The notes beneath the pieces were generated by a model. It saw nothing but the letters and a program-made list of their open reading frames with translations, had not been told where the DNA came from and did not search any database. From contig CAJXUB010000018.1 in the NCBI GenBank assembly GCA_913061125.1, positions 1 to 38,078 of the forward strand: a stretch of DNA of 38,078 nt, in the 5' to 3' direction. This document shows, in pieces, positions 23,595 through 31,498 of the stretch. Each line of letters opens with the position of its first letter. The first letter of the stretch is position 1. Origin of the DNA: an uncultured Flavobacteriaceae bacterium (GTDB lineage: Bacteria; Bacteroidota; Bacteroidia; Flavobacteriales; Flavobacteriaceae). A program made the translations under genes and the position numbers.

Positions 23595-23981
23595 TTAGGC
23601 CGATCCTAACACTTGTTTCAGGTCTGAAATTTGATTATCCCAAAGCATTTTAGTTTCTTCGACCTCGTCGTCATCGGCAAAATCGGTTATGATAAGGGAC
23701 ACATCTTTCGTGATGCCGTCTACTTGTATTCTAAGTTCAAAATAGCAGGAGTCGTCTTCATTTTCCAACCATTTGAATTTGATGCGTTCGGGGCTTTTTT
23801 TAGAGATTAATTTGGCTTGCTCTTCAGAGTCATCCCAAATAAAACTAAACAATTCGCCACGGGAGTTGACGTTATCAGCGAACCATTCTGACAGTCCAGA
23901 AGGAGTTGAAATGTAATTGTATAACAGTTGCGGAGAGGCATTAATAGGAAATTCGATTTCGAATTTTACTTTGGTACTCAT
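23595..23981 (-). CDS. START-like domain protein
   Basis: A 128-residue protein with a START/AHSA1-like fold pattern: KVKFEIEFPINASPQLLYNY, then TPSGLSEWFADNV, FSFIWDDSEEQAKLI, and a C-terminal helix with MLWDNQISDLKQVLG. Such proteins are common in Flavobacteriaceae as single-domain START-like proteins with no known ligand. It is acidic and cytoplasmic. It is followed on the same strand by the aminotransferase 50 bases later. Confidence 0.88.
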   Translation of the reverse strand: MSTKVKFEIEFPINASPQLLYNYISTPSGLSEWFADNVNSRGELFSFIWDDSEEQAKLISKKSPERIKFKWLENEDDSCYFELRIQVDGITKDVSLIITDFADDDEVEETKMLWDNQISDLKQVLGSA

Positions 23982-24064
23982 GGTAGTAAATAATTTGCTT
24001 CCAATATATACATTAATTTGTTAGTTTTAAAAAGAAAAAAAATATTTTTTAAAAAAGGAATTTA

Positions 24065-24096
24065 TTTGAAAAGGCAGCAATTTGTTTCTATATTTG
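24065..24096 (+). promoter_or_regulatory. Promoter of tRNA-Met
   Basis: TTTG at 24065-24068, a 20-base spacer and TATATTTG at 24089-24096 match the Bacteroidota vegetative promoter at both elements. The mature tRNA starts 15 bases after the -7 box, so transcription probably begins a few bases before it. Confidence 0.75.
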
Positions 24097-24111
24097 CACC
24101 CATTCATTTGC

Positions 24112-24185
24112 GGCGTGGTAGCTCAGTTGGTTAGAGCGTCGGATTCATAACCCGGAGGTCGGGAGTTCAAATCTCCCCCACGCTA
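24112..24185 (+). tRNA. tRNA-Met (anticodon CAT), probably elongator
   Basis: A 74-base cloverleaf: acceptor arms GGCGTGG and CCACGCT (first pair G-U), D arm GCTC/GAGC with loop AGTTGGTTA, anticodon loop TTCATAA, T arm GGGAG/CTCCC with loop TTCAAAT, discriminator A. The 3' CCA is not encoded. The anticodon stem lacks the three G-C pairs typical of initiator tRNA, so I favour the elongator. An isoleucine tRNA with a lysidine-modified CAT anticodon cannot be fully excluded. It has its own promoter and terminator. Confidence 0.93.
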
Positions 24186-24189
24186 CTAT

Positions 24190-24216
24190 AAACCCTTGTT
24201 TATCAAGGGTTTTTTT
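24190..24216 (+). terminator. Intrinsic terminator after tRNA-Met
   Basis: AAACCCTTG (24190-24198), a 5-base loop and CAAGGGTTT (24204-24212), continuing into a run of T. It ends at the hisS stop codon on the opposite strand. Confidence 0.85.
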
Positions 24217-25588
24217 AATCCCTAAGCCGATTAAGTAAATCCTGAAAATTTAGAGTATCCTGTGCACCTGATGCCATATTTTTTAGGGTAAAATTTTGAT
24301 TGGAAAGTTCTTGATCTCCCACCAAAACCACATACGGTATGTTGCGTTTATTGGCATAAGTGATTTGTTTTTTCAACTTTGCAGCATCGGGATAAAGCTC
24401 GGCAGAAACACCACAAGTTCTCAATTTTTGAATGGTTTGGTAGGAAAATAAACTCTCATCCGATCCAAAATTGGTAAATAACACTTTAGAAGGCGGATTG
24501 ATGTTTTTTGGAAATAAATCCAACTCGTCCAACACCAGAGCAATTCGATCCAACCCAAAACTGATACCAACCCCACTAATTCCTTTTAGTCCAAAAATTC
24601 CGGTCAAATCGTCGTATCGTCCACCTCCCCCAATAGATCCCATAGCCACTCCTTGTGGTGCGGCAACTTCAAAAATGGCACCAGTGTAGTAATTCAACCC
24701 ACGAGCTAAGGTCACATCCAGTTGTAAACTTGCGGATTTTAACCCTAATTTTTCGATTGTATTTGAAATAAAATCCAACTCAGAAATTCCATTTCGACCA
24801 ATCTCGGAGGTGCCGATTATGGATTTTAATGCCGTAAGTTGAGCTTTAAATCCCCCACGTAATGAAAATAGAGGTTCTAAACGTTGAATTCCTACTGAAG
24901 AAATTCCATTTTTCAACATTTCTTCTTTAACCCTTTCGGGGCCAATTTTGTCCAACTTATCTAGCGCAACAGTAAAGTCGATCAGTTGCTCCTGAGCACC
25001 AATCGTTTCGGCTATGGCAGCTAGTATTTTTCGGTTGTTGATTTTTATGGTAACGCCATCCAATTTTAAATCGGAAAAAACGGCATCATACAATTGAATA
25101 AATTCCACCTCTTGCCAAAGTGAATTGGAACCTACAGCATCGGCATCGCATTGATAAAATTCTTGAAATCGCCCTTTTTGTGGCCTGTCGGCACGCCAAA
25201 CGGGTTGAATTTGGTAACGTTTAAATGGAAATGTAATGTCGTTTTGGTATTGAGAGACATACCGAGCAAAAGGGACGGTTAAATCGTAGCGTAATGCTTT
25301 TTCTGAAAGGGAATTTGAAAAACGAGTTAAGTTATTCTCTTTCAGGGCGTTAAGGTCTGCTTTTTTGACCTTTTCGCCAGAGTTCAATAGTTTAAAAATT
25401 AGACGGTCGCCCTCCGCGCCATATTTCCCCAAAAGGGTTTCTGAAAGTTCAAAACTTGGGGTTTCAATGGGTTCAAAACCAAAGGATTTAAAATTCGATT
25501 TTATGGTACGAAAAATGTACTCGCGGTTGGCAATTTGCTGCGAATTAAAATCTCGAGTTCCTTTAGAAATGCGTGGTTTTGACGCCAT
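24215..25588 (-). CDS. hisS: Histidyl-tRNA synthetase
   Basis: Class II aminoacyl-tRNA synthetase that charges tRNA-His. The 457 residues show motif 1 near GTRDFNSQQIANREYIF, motif 2 PVWRADRPQKGRFQEFYQCD, the histidine-specific segments LARGLNYYTGAIFEV and GGGRYDDL, motif 3 GVGISFGLDRIALVL, and the C-terminal anticodon-binding domain. Length and motifs are normal. It is downstream of the DUF6495 gene with a 39-base gap and convergent with the tRNA-Met gene. Confidence 0.97.
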   Translation of the reverse strand: MASKPRISKGTRDFNSQQIANREYIFRTIKSNFKSFGFEPIETPSFELSETLLGKYGAEGDRLIFKLLNSGEKVKKADLNALKENNLTRFSNSLSEKALRYDLTVPFARYVSQYQNDITFPFKRYQIQPVWRADRPQKGRFQEFYQCDADAVGSNSLWQEVEFIQLYDAVFSDLKLDGVTIKINNRKILAAIAETIGAQEQLIDFTVALDKLDKIGPERVKEEMLKNGISSVGIQRLEPLFSLRGGFKAQLTALKSIIGTSEIGRNGISELDFISNTIEKLGLKSASLQLDVTLARGLNYYTGAIFEVAAPQGVAMGSIGGGGRYDDLTGIFGLKGISGVGISFGLDRIALVLDELDLFPKNINPPSKVLFTNFGSDESLFSYQTIQKLRTCGVSAELYPDAAKLKKQITYANKRNIPYVVLVGDQELSNQNFTLKNMASGAQDTLNFQDLLNRLRD

Positions 25589-25627
25589 AATTAAGTTATA
25601 GGTACAAATATCTTATTTTTTAAAATG

Positions 25628-26098
25628 CTATCCAATGAGTTGGTCGAAATACTTAAATAATTCACCTTTGGTGATGTGCGCCCCTTGTTCTATTAATTCA
25701 AAAATGTTGTGAAATTTATCGTCGCCAAACGGTTTTTCAGCATCAAAAATTTCCACTCGGTCATCCATCAAATGGTCGCGCAACCAAGAAAACCCGTCTT
25801 TGGTTGTGAGGTCAATGTTGTTGTTGATAATTTTGACCCCAATTAGTGCAATGGATTTTTCTTTAATATGAAATAAATACAAGTGTTGTGGTGCGATATT
25901 TTCCAAATATTTGACTTGATTTAAAACCCCTTCCCAAACCATATCACTAAAAACATCCATTTCGGCTTCGGCCACATCTGGTTTGTTTGATTTAATTGCG
26001 GCCCACTCTTGGGCGGTAATGGATTGAGCGGCCAAAAAATTAATAAACTCTTGGTGTAACTCCTGAAATTGTTCTTTTGTTAATCGTCTGTATTTCAT
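25628..26098 (-). CDS. DUF6495 family protein
   Basis: A 156-residue acidic cytoplasmic protein beginning MKYRRLTKEQFQELHQEF, followed by INFLAAQSITAQEWAAIK and DVFSDMVWEGVLNQVKYLEN. I recognise the pattern of the DUF6495 family of Flavobacteriia. It has no known function, no membrane segment and no catalytic motif I can name. It is upstream of hisS on the same strand, and a terminator separates it from the TonB-dependent receptor gene upstream. Confidence 0.82.
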   Translation of the reverse strand: MKYRRLTKEQFQELHQEFINFLAAQSITAQEWAAIKSNKPDVAEAEMDVFSDMVWEGVLNQVKYLENIAPQHLYLFHIKEKSIALIGVKIINNNIDLTTKDGFSWLRDHLMDDRVEIFDAEKPFGDDKFHNIFELIEQGAHITKGELFKYFDQLIG

Positions 26099-26111
26099 AT
26101 ATTGATATAAT

Positions 26112-26137
26112 AAAAATGCGCCCTAAACTAGGGCGCA
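26112..26137 (-). terminator. Terminator downstream of the TonB-dependent receptor gene
   Basis: TGCGCCCTA (26117-26125), loop of 3, TAGGGCGCA (26129-26137): a perfect 9-base-pair hairpin. On the minus strand it is followed by a run of five T (complement of 26112-26116), as expected for termination after the receptor gene that ends at 26166. Confidence 0.88.
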
Positions 26138-26165
26138 AATTTAAACATTAACCGTGGGATTCAAA

Positions 26166-29100
26166 CTAAAAAATATAGCGTAATCCAACTTGCATTTGCC
26201 ATCTTGAGGCCAAACTTGCATCATAGCCAAACGATTCCTGTAAATCGGGGTTAAAGGTATAGGTAGGAGTTCCATTGTCTACCGAAACTCCAACGGGTTG
26301 GATGCTGTTAGGTTGTTGAATTAGACCCCAATCGGAGTTAATAAGATTATTGAAGTTTAAAATATCCACACTAAACTGAATCGTGTTGGTTTTGTCTTCG
26401 GATACTTTTATTCTATAATCTTGCAGGAATTTCACATCCCAACGTCCACGCCATGGGGCCAAAGCACCATAACGCTCTGCATATTGGCCACGACGTCCAC
26501 TTAAGTAGTCGTCTTGAGAAATGAAGGCATCATAGGCGGCTGCCTCTTGAGATGTCGCGAAATTCATTTGATTAATTTCTGCGCTAGTTGGAACGTAAAT
26601 CAAGTCGTTTCCAGACTGGCCATCGCCGTTGATATCTCCAGCGTAGGTGTAGCTAAAACGGCCACCACGAGCATACTCAAAAAATGTACTGATTGTTGTT
26701 GACCACTTGTTGTTTTGGCCATAATCCCAACGCTTACTTGCAACGCCAATAAATCGATGCGTGTCGCCGTATTTAGAATACGACAATGCCTCAGCATTAG
26801 CATCGCCAACTACGGGGTTGAATGCAAATGCGTCGCCCGTAATTTCTGCTTCGATGGAATTTACATCTTTTGAGTCTAAATAATTATAAGCCAGCATGGT
26901 GTACAATCCATTGTCAAAAGTTTTTTCGGCTTTTAGGGAGGCGTTCCAGATTCGTCCTTTATCCGAATTTGAAAATACATATGCATTACCTTGAGCGCCA
27001 AATCCTAGTCCGTCGCCATTTACCAATACATGATCTGCTCCAGTATAAATTGGTCTATTATCAACACCGGCTAAATTTCCAGATGGCGATAATAATCCCC
27101 AATTCTGAACGTGTGCACCATTGATGTCTTTGGTGTAAGATAGATCGGCAGTAAGGATAAGACCATTGTCGAATTTTTTATCGGCACCGATATTTGTACG
27201 CCATACTTGAGGGAATTTGTAATCGGGGTCAACCATTTGATGGAACCACCAGTTTGGATTTCCGATTTGGTTTCCTAACCAAACGAAAGGAAAACGTCCT
27301 GTAAACAGTCCGGATCCTCCGCGGAGTTGTAGCGTGTTATCTCCATAGACATCATAATTAAACCCAATTCTTGGGGATACCAACCAATCGCCGGATGGCA
27401 TTTGGGTATTGTCTAACAGTTGTACCATTCCGTTGTTTGGATTAACATAGGGGGTGTTGGGGGCGTAATCGCCAGTACCGTCAATCACGTCTTGCGCTTT
27501 TTGCGCACTGTCGAAATATAGTGGTTTGTCAAAACGTAATCCATAAGTTAATCTTAACTGGTCGTTCACATCCCACTCATCTTGCATGTAAAATGACAAT
27601 TGACCAACATTGGTTTCCGCTAAAGCCCAGTTATCGGCATTATACGTGGATTGTGCAGCGGCTAAAGCTTCAGAGATTAACCCATTATTGGTGGCAGTCA
27701 AGAAATCAGCCACAGAGCCGAAGGCACCAAAAGCACCAACATAGCCGTTGGCATTTCCGTAGCCATACACACCAAGATTGAAGGAATTATCAAACTCAAA
27801 CTTTTCATAAGCCAAACCAACAGTGTAGGTGTGGCTTCCGCTGGAGTAGGTCAAATTGTTTGAAAATTGAAATACTTTCTGGTCCAGACGGTTATTGATT
27901 GAAAATGGCTCATGGCCAGCAATAATATAATTGGAACCTGCACCATCTTGAATGGTAATGGCAGGCGCTGGGGTTGACATTGGATTTCTGAAGTCGTCAA
28001 AATGGGTATATCCAGCTTGGAGTTTGTTGGACATTTTATCAGAAATTCTAGAATTTAATTCCAACTGGAACGAGTTCAAATTGTTATTGATTTGGTATCC
28101 TGAATTTTCAAACTGTAATACAGAGGCATTTGGTCCTCTAAACCCTAAGGCAGTTGGGTGTGCGGGTTTTTCTTTGGAAGCACTCAGCCAATTGTAAATT
28201 AATGCAAGCTGGTTGTTATCGTCAATGTTCCAATCCAATTTAATAATTCCTTTGTTAGATTCAGAATTATGAATGAACCCTTCGTATGCACCAGTATCAT
28301 AGCCCAGTCCTGCTAGAGCAGACTGAACAGCTATTAAATCCGATTCGAGCACTCGAGACTCGTTAATGGCGCCTGTTCCACGGTTTGGTAACCACGATTG
28401 CCCCAAATCTTGTCTTTCATCTTCTTCGTAATTAGCAAAAAAGAACAATTTATTTTTGACAATAGGTCCACCAATACTTAAGCCACGTTGGGTTTGCTTT
28501 AAGCTTGGTACAAAAATTTCTTCACCTTTTACCTTAGAGCCGGTCATCGACTCATCCCGATAAAAATTGTAAACTGTTCCTTTAAATTCGTTGGTACCAC
28601 TTTTTGTCACAGCATTAACTGTTGCACCCGTGAATCCAGCTTGAGTTACATCGTAAGGAGCCGTTGATACCTGAATCTGATCGATGGCATCCAATGATAT
28701 GGGTTGAGCATTGGTTTGACCTCCAGGAGTTGCAGCATCAAGTCCAAAAGGATTGTTAAAAATTGCTCCGTCCAAAGAAAAATTGTTGTACTGATCGTTT
28801 CGTCCAGCAAAAGATCCTGCGCTAGCAGTAGGTTCCAACCTTGTGAAGTCTGATGCAGAACGCGAAATTGTGGGTAATCTTCGTAGTTCTCGACGACCGA
28901 CATTTGTTTCAGCTCCAGTTCGATCACTTCCAAATACGCCTGCTGAAGAATTTGCCGTAATGACAACAGCGTCCAGTTGTTCGGAATCGGGAGTTAAAGA
29001 AAGAGAAATAGTTTCGGTTTTACCTAGTGTTAAATACACGTCCGAAAAGGTTTGATCCTTGTAACCAACATAGGAGACCGTTACAGCATACGGCCCACCA

Positions 29101-29312
29101 ACACGTAGGTTTACCAAGTTAAAGCGTCCATCGATATCCGTAGCAGCACCATAAGTCGTACCTGTGGGTGTATGCACAGCAACGATATTAGCCCCCGGAA
29201 GAGGTGCTTTTGTCTCGTCGGAAATAGCGCCTTTTATACTTGAGGTTGTAACCTGAGCATAAGACACCAATCCAACTAACAAAAAGAATGTTAATGTGAT
29301 TAATTTTTTCAT
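26166..29312 (-). CDS. Oar-like TonB-dependent outer-membrane receptor
   Basis: A 1048-residue outer-membrane protein. It has a signal peptide (MKKLITLTFFLLVGLVSYAQ), a carboxypeptidase-regulatory-like beta-sandwich at about 22-110 (TSSIKGAISDETKAPLPGAN; DIDGRFNLVNLRVGG), a plug domain at about 110-240 (GSFAGRNDQYNNFSLDGA; VNAVTKSGTNEFKGTVYNF) and a large beta-barrel ending in the aromatic terminus QVGLRYIF. This is the Oar type known from Myxococcus and common in Bacteroidota. No SusD partner or sugar enzyme is nearby, so the substrate is open; relatives are linked to secretion or peptide uptake. It is monocistronic, with a strong terminator after it. Confidence 0.93.
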   Translation of the reverse strand: MKKLITLTFFLLVGLVSYAQVTTSSIKGAISDETKAPLPGANIVAVHTPTGTTYGAATDIDGRFNLVNLRVGGPYAVTVSYVGYKDQTFSDVYLTLGKTETISLSLTPDSEQLDAVVITANSSAGVFGSDRTGAETNVGRRELRRLPTISRSASDFTRLEPTASAGSFAGRNDQYNNFSLDGAIFNNPFGLDAATPGGQTNAQPISLDAIDQIQVSTAPYDVTQAGFTGATVNAVTKSGTNEFKGTVYNFYRDESMTGSKVKGEEIFVPSLKQTQRGLSIGGPIVKNKLFFFANYEEDERQDLGQSWLPNRGTGAINESRVLESDLIAVQSALAGLGYDTGAYEGFIHNSESNKGIIKLDWNIDDNNQLALIYNWLSASKEKPAHPTALGFRGPNASVLQFENSGYQINNNLNSFQLELNSRISDKMSNKLQAGYTHFDDFRNPMSTPAPAITIQDGAGSNYIIAGHEPFSINNRLDQKVFQFSNNLTYSSGSHTYTVGLAYEKFEFDNSFNLGVYGYGNANGYVGAFGAFGSVADFLTATNNGLISEALAAAQSTYNADNWALAETNVGQLSFYMQDEWDVNDQLRLTYGLRFDKPLYFDSAQKAQDVIDGTGDYAPNTPYVNPNNGMVQLLDNTQMPSGDWLVSPRIGFNYDVYGDNTLQLRGGSGLFTGRFPFVWLGNQIGNPNWWFHQMVDPDYKFPQVWRTNIGADKKFDNGLILTADLSYTKDINGAHVQNWGLLSPSGNLAGVDNRPIYTGADHVLVNGDGLGFGAQGNAYVFSNSDKGRIWNASLKAEKTFDNGLYTMLAYNYLDSKDVNSIEAEITGDAFAFNPVVGDANAEALSYSKYGDTHRFIGVASKRWDYGQNNKWSTTISTFFEYARGGRFSYTYAGDINGDGQSGNDLIYVPTSAEINQMNFATSQEAAAYDAFISQDDYLSGRRGQYAERYGALAPWRGRWDVKFLQDYRIKVSEDKTNTIQFSVDILNFNNLINSDWGLIQQPNSIQPVGVSVDNGTPTYTFNPDLQESFGYDASLASRWQMQVGLRYIF

Positions 29313-29420
29313 TTATATTTTGTTTTATGATTTTCTCCTAAATTATAACAAAAATTTAATTTTAGCTTAAATTGACTTTTTACATTATGTTGTTTTATTA
29401 ACCAATTATCAACAAAACAT

Positions 29421-29451
29421 AAAAAAAGGCCTGCACTACAGTACAGACCTT
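29421..29451 (-). terminator. Terminator of the rpsF-rpsR-rplI operon
   Basis: On the minus strand the bases complementary to 29426-29451 fold into a 12-pair stem with a 2-base loop and two U-G pairs, followed by a run of T (complement of 29421-29427). On the plus strand the same positions would be A-C mismatches, so the hairpin works in the direction of rplI, which ends at 29477. Confidence 0.85.
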
Positions 29452-29476
29452 CAGTGAGTTGATTATTTATTATAAG

Positions 29477-29929
29477 CTAAGATTTCTCGGCCACAATTTC
29501 AAAAGGAAGTTCAACATTAACCTCGCGATGCAAACGAATCTGAGCGCTGTATTTACCAAGTCGTTTAATGTTACCACCTGTAACACTGATAAATTTCTTT
29601 TCAATTTGCTGACCTGCTTTTTCTAAAGCTGCAGCAACATCAATGTTATTGACAGATCCAAAAAGTTTATCACCAGTTCCTACTTTAGCAGAAATTTTTA
29701 CCTCCAAAGCTTTGAGGGCTTCGGCAGTGTTTTGCGCATCCTCAATAATTTTCTTTTCCTTGAAAGCGCGTTGTTTAAGCGTTTCTGCTAAAACTTTTTT
29801 CGCTGAAGTTGTTGCCAAAATGGCCTGTCCTCCTGGAATTAAAAAGTTTCTTCCATAACCGTTTTTGACAGTTACAACATCATCTTTAAATCCAAGTCCT
29901 TCAACATCTTGTTTTAAAATAAGTTCCAT
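29477..29929 (-). CDS. rplI: 50S ribosomal protein L9
   Basis: bL9, a ribosomal protein of two globular domains joined by a long helix, bound to 23S rRNA near the L1 stalk. The 150 residues start MELILKQDVEGLGFKDDVVT and contain GYGRNFLIPGGQAILAT, the signature of the N-terminal domain. The C-terminal domain follows with KVGTGDKLFGSVNN and an RLHREVNVELPFEIV end. It is the last gene of the rpsF-rpsR-rplI operon, 13 bases after rpsR, and is followed by a terminator. Confidence 0.98.
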   Translation of the reverse strand: MELILKQDVEGLGFKDDVVTVKNGYGRNFLIPGGQAILATTSAKKVLAETLKQRAFKEKKIIEDAQNTAEALKALEVKISAKVGTGDKLFGSVNNIDVAAALEKAGQQIEKKFISVTGGNIKRLGKYSAQIRLHREVNVELPFEIVAEKS

Positions 29930-29942
29930 AGTTGTAAATGTT

Positions 29943-30236
29943 TTATTTTAATAAATCGGTTACGTAAGGCATCAAAGCCAAATGTCTTGCTCGTTTGACC
30001 GCTACTGAAACTTTTCTTTGGTATTTTAAAGAAGTTCCTGTAAGACGACGTGGCAGTAACTTGCCTTGTTCATTAACGAATTTCAGTAAGAAATCTGGAT
30101 CTTTATAATCTACATATTTGATTCCTGATTTTTTGAAACGGCAGTACTTTTTCGCTTTATTCGTTTCAATATTCAAAGGGGTTAAATATCTGATTTCACC
30201 ACCTTTTTTGCCTTTTGCTTGTTGTTCAATGGACAT
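29943..30236 (-). CDS. rpsR: 30S ribosomal protein S18
   Basis: bS18, which binds the small-subunit platform together with S6. From ATG 30236 it has 97 residues, beginning [20 protein letters not shown], with [20 protein letters not shown] and [22 protein letters not shown] in part. A longer reading frame from 30281 would overlap rpsF and add a non-homologous basic tail, so I reject it. It is placed 2 bases after rpsF, the usual order for this operon in Bacteroidota (without ssb or priB between). Confidence 0.97.
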   Translation of the reverse strand: MSIEQQAKGKKGGEIRYLTPLNIETNKAKKYCRFKKSGIKYVDYKDPDFLLKFVNEQGKLLPRRLTGTSLKYQRKVSVAVKRARHLALMPYVTDLLK

Positions 30237-30238
30237 AA

Positions 30239-30577
30239 TTACGCTTTTACGTTTAGTTTTTCTCTTCGACGCTCTGCCCACGAGATGGCATGTTTGTCTA
30301 ATTTCACGGTGAGATAACGCATAAATCGCTCATCTCGTCTAAATTCTACTTCCAAAGGGCCAATGGCCTCACCCGGAGCAGTGTATTCAAATAAGTGGTA
30401 AAATCCACTCTTTTTGTTCTGAATTGGATAAGCCAATTTCTTTAGCCCCCAATCCTCTTTCGATACCATCTTAGCTCCTTTAGAAACAAGAAAATCTTCG
30501 TATTTCTTTACTGTTTCCTTTACCTGATCTTCAGATAAAACGGGATTTAAGATGAAAACAGTTTCGTAATGATTCAT
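30239..30577 (-). CDS. rpsF: 30S ribosomal protein S6
   Basis: bS6, the platform partner of S18. The 112 residues start [20 protein letters not shown] and contain [20 protein letters not shown] and [20 protein letters not shown], all typical. It is the first gene of the operon and has a well-matched promoter 23 bases before its start. In other bacteria the S6-S18 complex regulates this leader; the leader here (about 15 bases) seems too short for such a structure. Confidence 0.98.
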   Translation of the reverse strand: MNHYETVFILNPVLSEDQVKETVKKYEDFLVSKGAKMVSKEDWGLKKLAYPIQNKKSGFYHLFEYTAPGEAIGPLEVEFRRDERFMRYLTVKLDKHAISWAERRREKLNVKA

Positions 30578-30599
30578 ATAATTTAATTTAAAATGTGTG

Positions 30600-30630
30600 C
30601 AAAAGTAACTAATAATTACGGGTTTACCAA
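30600..30630 (-). promoter_or_regulatory. Promoter of rpsF operon
   Basis: On the minus strand, TTG (30628-30630), a 20-base spacer and TACTTTTG (30600-30607), an exact TAnnTTTG. The -7 box ends 22 bases before the rpsF start. Confidence 0.7.
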
Positions 30631-30681
30631 CTACTAATGCATCTTTTTGAATGTTTCAAATTTTGCATTTAATCGTTAAAA

Positions 30682-30714
30682 TTTGGGTTTTATCGATAAA
30701 ATTTTATATGTTTG
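30682..30714 (+). promoter_or_regulatory. Promoter of the LytTR regulator gene
   Basis: TTTG (30682-30685), 21 bases, TATGTTTG (30707-30714), both fitting the Bacteroidota promoter. It lies 44 bases before the ATG at 30759 and is divergent from the rpsF promoter. Confidence 0.65.
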
Positions 30715-30758
30715 AACTTATTAATCTCGAAACTATTGACCTCTAACCAATTATTGTA

Positions 30759-31472
30759 ATGACTTTGAACTGCATAATTATTGATCCAAACGCGCTACAG
30801 CGTATGGATTCCATCAAAAAAACAAAAGATCATCCCCATTTAAACCTACTGGCTGAATTCAGTTCTTGCATCGATGCCAATGATTTTTTGGCCACCACAA
30901 CTGTGGATTTGATTTTTCTTGAAATTGATATGCCGCAGTTCAATGGATTTGAGTTTTTGGATGTTTTGCAGGCCTCTTCCAAACCTGTTCCTTACGTCAT
31001 AATTACTTCAAAACAAACCGAACACGCCTTTTTATCTTATCGTTATGGGGTCGTAGATTTTTTATCCAAACCCCTTGATTTGGATCTTTTCGAAAACGCC
31101 ATTCAAAAGGTTTTAAACCGTCAAATTAACACAGATTCAACGCCCCAATCCTCTGAATCTCAGCATATTTTTGTAAAAAGTAATCTAAAAAAACGAAAGG
31201 TTTTAGTTGCAGATATCAAATGGATTGAAGCTCTTGGTGATTATGTCAAAATGATCACAATCAATGGCAGTTACGTGATTCTCTCCACCATGAAAGCTTT
31301 TGAAAATGATTTGCCCAAATCGAAATTTCTTCGCATCCATAAATCCTACATTGTAAATCTGAAACGCATTGAACGATACAACAGCAGATTTGTAGAAATT
31401 GATAATTTTAAGATTCCATTATCACGAAACAAAAAAACGAATTTGACCCAAGCACTTGAGTTGGTCAACTAG
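30759..31472 (+). CDS. LytTR-family response regulator with atypical receiver
   Basis: A 237-residue regulator with a receiver-like domain (about 1-115) and a C-terminal LytTR DNA-binding domain (about 140-235: KRKVLVADIKWIEALGDYVK, STMKAFENDLP, FLRIHKSYIVNLKRIERY). The receiver keeps the switch Ser/Thr (VIITS) and Lys (LSKP). However, the phospho-acceptor site reads LIFLEIDMP, so Glu55 stands where Asp is usual, and the acidic pocket has one acid (IIIDPN) instead of two. It may therefore be locked in an active-like state or controlled without phosphorylation. No histidine kinase is adjacent. It has its own promoter. Confidence 0.92.
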   Translation: MTLNCIIIDPNALQRMDSIKKTKDHPHLNLLAEFSSCIDANDFLATTTVDLIFLEIDMPQFNGFEFLDVLQASSKPVPYVIITSKQTEHAFLSYRYGVVDFLSKPLDLDLFENAIQKVLNRQINTDSTPQSSESQHIFVKSNLKKRKVLVADIKWIEALGDYVKMITINGSYVILSTMKAFENDLPKSKFLRIHKSYIVNLKRIERYNSRFVEIDNFKIPLSRNKKTNLTQALELVN

Positions 31473-31475
31473 GAG

Positions 31476-31498
31476 TTATCCACTAATAATTATCCACA
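31476..31498 (+). other. Two DnaA-box-like sequences
   Basis: TTATCCACT (31476-31484) and TTATCCACA (31490-31498), the second a perfect DnaA box, lie in direct orientation 14 bases apart, across the stop codons of the LytTR and priA genes. They could bind DnaA, but could also be chance, since the second lies in priA coding sequence. Confidence 0.35.

Noticed and set aside
30237-30281. Longer S18 starting at 30281
   Set aside because: It would lie inside rpsF and add 15 residues not found in bS18; ATG 30236 gives the normal protein.
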